9,699 nucleotides of DNA from Paracoccaceae bacterium. GTDB taxonomy: Bacteria; Pseudomonadota; Alphaproteobacteria; Rhodobacterales; Rhodobacteraceae. Below the pieces are notes generated by a model. It ran no database searches. It was given only the letters and a program-made list of their open reading frames with translations, and was not told the origin of the DNA. The stretch is taken from contig SKKS01000240.1 in NCBI GenBank assembly GCA_007123625.1, forward strand, positions 1 to 9,699, given 5' to 3'. Below, in pieces: positions 5,441-9,699 of this stretch. Within the stretch, counting starts at the first letter, position 1. Every line of letters starts with the position of its first letter. A program made the position numbers and the translations under genes.

Positions 5441-6625
5441 TCAGTCCTTGACGAATATCTGGCGCGGAGTGTTGCAAAGGCTTTCGGGGCCATGATCGGT
5501 GATCAGGATCGGCTCGGTGATTTCCAGCCCGCCATCTTCGAGCCAGAGCGCGGGCATGAAATGGAACACCATCCCCGGCTTCAACTCGGTCATCGCGCCG
5601 CGCCGAAAGGACATGGTGCGCTCGCCCCAGTCGGGGGGATAGCTCAGCCCGATGGAGTAGCCGCAGCGGCTGTCCTTTTCGAACCCGCGTTTGTTCAGGG
5701 CTGCGTTGAAGGCGTTCGCCACATCCTCGCAGCGGTTGCCGGGATAGGCCTGCGCCAGCCCGGCTTCCATCGCCTCGAGGACGGCGTCTTCGGCATGGCG
5801 ATACAGGTCCGGCGGCGGCCCGAAAAACAGCGTCCGCGACTGCGGGCAGTGGTAGCGGCGGTGCGCGCCCGCGATTTCGAAGAATGTCGATTCGCCGCGC
5901 CGCATGGGCCGGTCGTCCCAGGTCAGGTGCGGCGCCGTCGCATCCAGCCCCGATGGAGCCATGGGCACGATTGCCGGGTAATCCCCCCAGTGCCCGTCGG
6001 CGCCTTCGATTCCCGCGCGGGTGATCTCGGCCACCAGCATGTTCTTGGGCATGCCGGGTTCGGCAACCTGCAGGATCACTTCATGCATGCGCTCGACGAT
6101 CCGGGCCGCGCGGCGGATATATTCGATCTCGGACGAGGACTTGATCGCGCGTTGCCAGTTCACCAGCCCGGTCGCATCGATGAAATTCGCTTCGTGCAGG
6201 TGGTTGACCAGTGTCTGATGCGCGGCGGCGGAATAATAGTAGTTGTCCATCTCCACCCCGATCCAACCCTTGTTCCAGCCACGATCGATGATCAGCGCGG
6301 CCAGCGCTTCCATCGGGTGTTTCTGAGGGTTCTGGACATAGGTGTCGTCATACCCGACGATGCTGTCGTCGCCCTTCATGTAGACCGTGCGCAGTGCGCC
6401 CGCGGCATCCATCGCGCGGCCCCACCAGACGGGTTCGCCCTCAAGCGGCAGGATCACCGCCTGGTGGACATAGAACGACCACCCGTCATAGCCGGCGATC
6501 CAGTTCATGTTGGACGGGTCGGTGATCACCAGCAGGTCCAGCCCCCGCAGCGACATCTCGGCGCGGGTGGTGGCGATGCGGGCCTCGTATTCCGCGTCGG
6601 TGAAGTTGGGATTGGTGGTGGTCAT
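5441..6625 (-). CDS. doeA: Ectoine hydrolase (M24 peptidase / creatinase fold)
   Basis: This 394-residue protein opens the ring of ectoine to give N-acetyl-diaminobutyrate, the first step in using ectoine as carbon and nitrogen source. A creatinase-like N-terminal domain (about 10-155) contains the characteristic DPSNMNWIAGYDGWSFY (36-52). The M24-like catalytic domain follows (about 165-390), with GHWGDYPAIVPMAPSG (211-226), FFEIAGAHRRYHCPQSRT (248-265), CGYSIGLSYPPDW (321-333) and GMVFHFMPALW (351-361). The length matches known DoeA/EutD proteins. I chose ATG 6625, preceded by GAGG (6630-6633); an upstream in-frame ATG at 6721 would add 32 Pro/Gly/His-rich residues unlike the family and would absorb the leader. 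It is the first gene of a doeA-doeB unit, 159 bp downstream of dtd, enough room for its own promoter. Confidence 0.94.
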   Translation of the reverse strand: MTTTNPNFTDAEYEARIATTRAEMSLRGLDLLVITDPSNMNWIAGYDGWSFYVHQAVILPLEGEPVWWGRAMDAAGALRTVYMKGDDSIVGYDDTYVQNPQKHPMEALAALIIDRGWNKGWIGVEMDNYYYSAAAHQTLVNHLHEANFIDATGLVNWQRAIKSSSEIEYIRRAARIVERMHEVILQVAEPGMPKNMLVAEITRAGIEGADGHWGDYPAIVPMAPSGLDATAPHLTWDDRPMRRGESTFFEIAGAHRRYHCPQSRTLFFGPPPDLYRHAEDAVLEAMEAGLAQAYPGNRCEDVANAFNAALNKRGFEKDSRCGYSIGLSYPPDWGERTMSFRRGAMTELKPGMVFHFMPALWLEDGGLEITEPILITDHGPESLCNTPRQIFVKD

Positions 6626-6678
6626 GGTGCCTCGATCACATCGGTGGGCGTGCGGGGGCGCGCCGGAAGGGGTGTGCT

Positions 6679-6722
6679 GCCCTGCAGGTGGCCCTGCCGC
6701 AAGCTGCTGCCATTTGCGCAAA
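6679..6722 (-). promoter_or_regulatory. Repeat elements in the doeA leader, possible operator
   Basis: The 159-bp gap upstream of doeA contains a perfect ten-base palindrome TTTGCGCAAA (6713-6722), about 88 bases before the ATG. It also contains a seven-base direct repeat, GCCCTGC at 6679-6685 and 6691-6697, with starts 12 bases apart. Ectoine catabolic genes in related bacteria are controlled by EnuR, a MocR-type regulator, and MocR proteins often bind direct repeats. Linking these elements to such a regulator is inference only. I see no convincing -35/-10 pair. Confidence 0.3.
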
Positions 6723-6728
6723 CAGAGG

Positions 6729-6750
6729 GCGCGGGTTCAAGCCCCCGCGC
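6729..6750 (-). terminator. Possible terminator after dtd
   Basis: On the minus strand GCGCGGG and CCCGCGC form a perfect seven-base-pair stem with an eight-base loop, followed by CCTCTGTTT, a weak T-rich tail. It begins 34 bases after the dtd stop and would separate the kinase-dtd operon from doeA-doeB. The short tail makes efficient termination uncertain. Confidence 0.4.
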
Positions 6751-6784
6751 TGCGAATTCAGCCGGTGTCACATTGGCGTGCGGA

Positions 6785-7222
6785 TCAGACGTCCAGCCAG
6801 ATCGTCACCGGCCCCTGGTTGACCAGTGCCACATCCATGTCGGCGCCGAATGCGCCGGTGGCGACCGTGATGCCTCGTGCGCGAAGGCATTCGGCAAAGA
6901 CCTCGTAAAGCCGTCGTCCTTCGTCTGGTGGGGCCGCAGTGGAAAACCCGGGCCGGTTGCCGCGCGAAGTGTCGGCGGCCAGCGTGAACTGGCTGACCAC
7001 CAGCGCCGCACCGCCGGTGTCACGCAGCGACAGGTTCATCTTTCCCGCATCGTCGCGAAAGATGCGCAGCTTGACGATCTTTTCGGCCAGCGCTTCGGCC
7101 TGCGCGTCGCTGTCGCCCTGCATGGCGCAGACAAGGATCATCAGCCCGGCCCCGATCTCGCCCACGACCGCGCCATCGACGCTGACCGAGGCCCGGCTGA
7201 CCCGTTGAATGATCGCGCGCAT
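6785..7222 (-). CDS. dtd: D-aminoacyl-tRNA deacylase
   Basis: This 145-residue enzyme hydrolyses D-amino acids (and glycine) mischarged on tRNA, protecting translation. It is the full family length. The canonical start MRAIIQRVSRASVSVDG is followed by the family active-site motif SQFTLAAD (77-84, consensus SQFTL) and, near the C-terminus, NQGPVT (135-140). The latter carries the invariant cis-Gly-Pro pair (137-138) that gives chiral selectivity. The start at 7222-7220 lies five bases after the stop of the sugar kinase, with GGAGG (7234-7238) inside the kinase's last codons. This indicates co-transcription and probably coupled translation. Confidence 0.97.
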   Translation of the reverse strand: MRAIIQRVSRASVSVDGAVVGEIGAGLMILVCAMQGDSDAQAEALAEKIVKLRIFRDDAGKMNLSLRDTGGAALVVSQFTLAADTSRGNRPGFSTAAPPDEGRRLYEVFAECLRARGITVATGAFGADMDVALVNQGPVTIWLDV

Positions 7223-7227
7223 GGGCC

Positions 7228-8154
7228 TCAGCCCTCCAGTTCGTGCCGCCAGGGCGGGTTCGCCCCGGCGCGCGACACGGTGACCGCCGCCGCCGCCGCG
7301 CCCAGCCGCAGCGCGTCTTCGAGCGTGGCGCGGTCGATTTGCGCCAATGCGGATTTCTGCAGCGCGCCCGCATCAGCCAGCGCTGCCAGCACGCCCGCGT
7401 TGAACGTGTCGCCCGCGCCTACGGTATCGACCACGGTGGTGCGCCCGGCGGGAACCGATACCGCGATCCCGTGGGCAAATGCCCGCGCTCCCCTGGCGCC
7501 TTCGGTGACGATCACAACCCGCGCGCCCGCATCCAGCAGCGCTGCGGCGTGGTCTTCCACAGGGCCCGGGCCATGGAACCACGCCATGTCTTCGTCCGAC
7601 AGCTTGACGATGTCCGCCTGGGCCATCATCACGCCCACCCGCGCACGATAGGCCGCTTCATCGCGGATGAAGCCGGGACGCACGTTGGGATCGATCATGG
7701 TCACGCGCGCGGGCGCTTCGCGTTCCATCAGCGCCGCATAGGCCGCATCGCAGGGATCGCCCGCAAGGCTGATGCCGCCGAAGAACAACGCCTGTACCGT
7801 GCCGGGCAGCGCAGGCAGGTCTTCGGCGGTCAGCATCCGAAGTGCTGTGTTTTCGTCATAGAACGCATATTGCGCCTGCCCGCCGGTCAACGTGACAAAG
7901 GCCAGGGTGGTGGGTCGGTCCGACCGTGGCGACAGCGACGGGTCCACATGCGCGGCGCGCAGCGCATCGTCCAGCATCCGCCCGAACAGGTCGCGCGACA
8001 GCCCGCCCAGAAATCCCGCCGGTGCCCCCAGCCGCCCCAGCGCGATGGCGGTGTTGAACACCGCGCCGCCGGGGTAGGGGGCAAAGGCCGGTTCGCCCGC
8101 ATGCGACTCGCGCGGGAGCATGTCGATCAACGCCTCGCCACAACACAGGATCAT
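7228..8154 (-). CDS. PfkB-family carbohydrate kinase, probably fructokinase
   Basis: This is a 308-residue ribokinase-like enzyme that phosphorylates a sugar with ATP. The N-terminal ILCCGEALIDMLP (2-14) and PGGAVFNTAIALGRLG (28-43) form the sugar-binding glycine motif. DPNVRPGF (155-162) is typical of fructokinases and related kinases. VVDTVGAGDTFNAGVL (241-256) is the second PfkB signature, with anion hole GAGD and catalytic base Asp249. Resemblance favours fructokinase, but substrate cannot be settled from sequence alone; no sugar transporter or regulator is adjacent. The start at 8154-8152 has a strong GGAGGG (8162-8167) seven bases upstream. The gene begins 15 bp after the zinc-ribbon gene and ends 5 bp before dtd. 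Confidence 0.9.
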   Translation of the reverse strand: MILCCGEALIDMLPRESHAGEPAFAPYPGGAVFNTAIALGRLGAPAGFLGGLSRDLFGRMLDDALRAAHVDPSLSPRSDRPTTLAFVTLTGGQAQYAFYDENTALRMLTAEDLPALPGTVQALFFGGISLAGDPCDAAYAALMEREAPARVTMIDPNVRPGFIRDEAAYRARVGVMMAQADIVKLSDEDMAWFHGPGPVEDHAAALLDAGARVVIVTEGARGARAFAHGIAVSVPAGRTTVVDTVGAGDTFNAGVLAALADAGALQKSALAQIDRATLEDALRLGAAAAAVTVSRAGANPPWRHELEG

Positions 8155-8169
8155 TGCGTCGCCCTCCGA

Positions 8170-9261
8170 TCAGCCCCCGAGTTCGGCGATATACGCGGCC
8201 AGCGCTACGAATGCTATCGCTAGCACAACGGCGCCCGCGATTTTCCAGATCGACCACGGGCGTTCGCCCTGCACCCGCCCGGTCTGGCCGTTGACGATGA
8301 AGCGGTAGCTCTTGTCGCGGTAGCGATAGGCGGCCATCCAGACGGGCAGCAGCAAGTGCTTGAAGCGCTCGTCCGCATAGGCTGTGTTGACGCTGTGGAT
8401 GCGCTGTTCGTCGCCGCCGATGTCGCGGCGGATGTCACTGCGGATGACTTCGTCCATGCGTTCCCTGGCAATCTCGAACCCTTCGGGCAGCTCGACCGTG
8501 TACGCTTCGGCGCGGAAACCGGACAGGTACTGCGGGCTGTAAAGCTCCAGCTCCGACAGGGTCCAGGGCTCCAGCCGCCGCGCCATCGGGCGCGGCAGAC
8601 TGCGCGAGGCCATCACCAGCACATCATAGAACTTGCGCGCCACCCGCCCCGAGGCGCGGCTCCATCGCACGCGGCGTTCGCGGCGGGTCTTGCCCTTTCC
8701 CGCTGGCACGGTGACATAGTAGTATGTGCCACGTTCGCCGGTATAGCTGGAGCGCGTATCGGTGTCGAAGGCCCAGTAGGGCACATACAGCCCGTTGAGC
8801 CGACCGTCCGAACGTGCGTATTTCTTCAACCCGTCAGGCGCGAACCACCGGCCCCGCAGCCAGGCGCGCATCTTGTCATGCGCATCGCGTTCCGTCAGCG
8901 CAAAGGGGATCACCGCCTGCGGCTTGATATGCCGGTTGGTCCCGGTGTCTGCGACCACGGGCGTCGCGCAGAACGGGCATTCGGCGGAATGGGTGTCGGG
9001 TTCGAATTCGACCTGTGCGCCGCAATTGCCGCAGTTCAGGACGGTTGTTTCCTCGATCTCGGATGGCGGGAGGGAGTTCGACACCGCCTCGTGATAGTCC
9101 AGCGACTGCAGGGTCTTGACGCGGGTTTCATCGTCAAGACGCGGGATTTCCTGCGCGTGGCCGCAGTATTCGCAGCTCAGGCTCTGCTGCCCCGGTGCAA
9201 AGCGCAGCGACGCGCCGCACTGCGCACAGGGAAAGCGGTGTTCGGATTCACTCAATGCCAT
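8170..9261 (-). CDS. Membrane protein with two N-terminal zinc ribbons (YdjG-like)
   Basis: This 363-residue protein begins with two Cys4 zinc ribbons: CAQC...CEYC (Cys12, 15, 30, 33) and CGNC...CPFC (Cys77, 80, 95, 98). A conserved-looking body follows with KPQAVIPFALTERDA (113-127), LNGLYVPYWAFDTDT (155-169), YTGERGTYYYVTV (173-185) and LLLPVWMAAYRYRDKSY (303-319). One transmembrane helix at about 341-358 ends the chain, so it is tail-anchored with the ribbons in the cytoplasm. Homologues are often labelled 'primosomal protein N' / superfamily II helicase' because of the ribbons; there is no helicase motif here, so I reject that name. Architecture and the GYF/SPFH-type gene just upstream recall Bacillus subtilis YdjG, a zinc-ribbon membrane protein working with the SPFH protein YdjI in PspA-linked membrane stress. 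That role is inference. Confidence 0.85.
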   Translation of the reverse strand: MALSESEHRFPCAQCGASLRFAPGQQSLSCEYCGHAQEIPRLDDETRVKTLQSLDYHEAVSNSLPPSEIEETTVLNCGNCGAQVEFEPDTHSAECPFCATPVVADTGTNRHIKPQAVIPFALTERDAHDKMRAWLRGRWFAPDGLKKYARSDGRLNGLYVPYWAFDTDTRSSYTGERGTYYYVTVPAGKGKTRRERRVRWSRASGRVARKFYDVLVMASRSLPRPMARRLEPWTLSELELYSPQYLSGFRAEAYTVELPEGFEIARERMDEVIRSDIRRDIGGDEQRIHSVNTAYADERFKHLLLPVWMAAYRYRDKSYRFIVNGQTGRVQGERPWSIWKIAGAVVLAIAFVALAAYIAELGG

Positions 9262-9385
9262 CGCCTGCCCCTGTCATGCGGATTTCGGGGTCTTCACCCG
9301 CCCCGGTTGCGCCGCCTGCACGATACTTCCGGATTGCCGCGCCCGAGGCAAGCCCGCGCAGCGCCTTGTCCGGCTTGTCCGACAC
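9248..9385 (-). CDS. Possible 45-residue protein between the SPFH-type and zinc-ribbon genes
   Basis: A GTG at 9385-9383 opens a frame of 45 codons ending with TGA at 9250-9248. The peptide starts MSDKPDKALRGLASGAAIRK, then YRAGGATGAGEDPEIRMTGA and GDGIE. The first half is basic and helix-prone, the second Gly-rich and acidic; there is no membrane segment. In its favour: it begins seven bases after the upstream stop, overlaps the zinc-ribbon start by 14 bases, and fills an otherwise unexplained 131-bp gap inside a tight operon, with about 70% G or C at third positions. Against it: there is no clear Shine-Dalgarno, the start is GTG, and I recognise no family. It may be translated by coupling. 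Confidence 0.42.
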   Translation of the reverse strand: MSDKPDKALRGLASGAAIRKYRAGGATGAGEDPEIRMTGAGDGIE

Positions 9386-9392
9386 GGGCGGC

Positions 9393-9699
9393 TCAGCCCG
9401 GTGGCGGGGGGGGCGGCGGGGTGTTGGCGAACAGCGGCTGCAGGTCCGCGACCGCGCCCGCCTTTTTCCAGCCGTCCTGCCCCGGTGTCCAGACCAGCGT
9501 ATCGCGACCGAAGCTGCCTTGCGGGATCATCTGCGCCAGCGCATTGTTGTCGAATGGACCCTTGGTCTGACCGTTCTCGGCGATGTGCCAGACCGTGGCC
9601 TGCGGCGGTGGCGGAGGGGGCGGCGGGGCAGCCTGCTGGGGTGGCTGTTGCTGGCCGCCCGCGACGGCCTGGCCCATGTTCTGCGCCATTGCCATGCCC
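9393..9699 (-). CDS. C-terminal part of a GYF_2-domain protein, probably SPFH/Band-7 (YdjI-like)
   Basis: The gene enters from beyond base 9699, so only about 102 C-terminal residues are visible. They start with a Met/Gly/Gln-rich stretch (MAMAQNMGQAVAGGQQQ), then a run of eight prolines. A GYF_2-like domain follows: VWHIAENGQTKGPFDNNALA and then IPQGSFGRDTLVWTPGQDGW, the pattern W-x(3)-G...GP(F/Y)...L...G.....T.VW..G..GW. The tail ends in a second proline run. In related bacteria this Gln/Gly/Pro linker plus GYF_2 end is usual for SPFH-domain proteins labelled 'virion core protein' (YdjI-like), which scaffold membrane microdomains; the SPFH domain itself is outside the window, so the family is inferred. 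The stop at 9395-9393 lies seven bases before the small ORF. Confidence 0.75.
   Translation of the reverse strand, partial: GMAMAQNMGQAVAGGQQQPPQQAAPPPPPPPPQATVWHIAENGQTKGPFDNNALAQMIPQGSFGRDTLVWTPGQDGWKKAGAVADLQPLFANTPPPPPPPG

Noticed and set aside
6623..6721. Longer doeA start at ATG 6721
   Set aside because: The extra 32 residues are low-complexity and unlike DoeA proteins, and would run through the palindrome and repeats of the leader; ATG 6625 has GAGG upstream and gives the family length.
6725..6760. tRNA-like T-arm (GCGGGTTCAAGCCCCCGC)
   Set aside because: The best stem gives an eight-base loop, and neither a matching acceptor stem nor D and anticodon arms are found around it. It is better explained as a hairpin after dtd.
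5387..7651. 754-codon open frame antisense to doeA, dtd and part of the kinase
   Set aside because: It spans three well-identified opposite-strand genes and the gaps between them and has no coherent domain; a GC-rich shadow.
8356..9570. 404-codon plus-strand ORF across the zinc-ribbon gene
   Set aside because: It is antisense to a gene with eight correctly spaced zinc-binding cysteines and ends inside the opposite-strand GYF domain; its own product has no recognisable motif.
1..9699. Mobile elements, CRISPR arrays, phage genes or a defence island
   Set aside because: I saw no transposase, integrase, inverted-repeat ends, regularly spaced repeats or defence-type domains; the content is chromosomal housekeeping and metabolic genes.

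Overview
The window is GC-rich, densely packed DNA, almost certainly from an alphaproteobacterium and most likely a member of the Rhodobacterales (Roseobacter/Paracoccus relatives). The evidence is the ectoine hydrolase/deacetylase pair typical of roseobacters, an alphaproteobacterial-type LexA box (GAAC-N7-GAAC) and the style of the UvrD, IF3 and GYF-tailed proteins. This placement rests on recognising protein families, not on a search. I see no insertion sequence, phage gene, CRISPR array, rRNA or tRNA.

Left part (1-4281): the first codons of an FMN-dependent alpha-hydroxy-acid dehydrogenase run leftwards out of the window, with a -10 element so close to the ATG that the mRNA may be leaderless. 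Divergent to it is uvrD (298-2724), a full UvrD/PcrA DNA helicase with all SF1 motifs and a C-terminal Tudor-like tail, preceded by a perfect GAAC-N7-GAAC operator that suggests SOS control. Converging on uvrD is an unrecognised, very acidic Pro/Glu-rich protein with one N-terminal membrane anchor (2893-3552). Next comes infC (3742-4281), whose only start giving a full-length IF3 is the rare codon ATA, behind a good Shine-Dalgarno.

Right part (4448-9699): every gene is on the minus strand. In transcription order they are the C-terminus of a proline-rich protein with a GYF_2-like domain (probably an SPFH/Band-7 protein), a possible 45-residue ORF, a membrane protein with two zinc ribbons, a PfkB-family sugar kinase, dtd (D-aminoacyl-tRNA deacylase), a 159-bp gap, doeA (ectoine hydrolase) and doeB (N-acetyl-diaminobutyrate deacetylase). 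The first five lie 15 bp or less apart or overlap, so they look like one operon. doeA and doeB are 6 bp apart and form a second unit.

How the genes work together: doeA and doeB perform the first two steps of ectoine breakdown (ring opening, then deacetylation to diaminobutyrate), but no uptake, regulator or later catabolic gene is beside them. The SPFH-type/zinc-ribbon pair recalls the Bacillus YdjG/YdjI membrane-stress proteins and is the most system-like part of the window, though its function here is inference. uvrD, infC and dtd are housekeeping genes for DNA repair, translation initiation and translation quality control.
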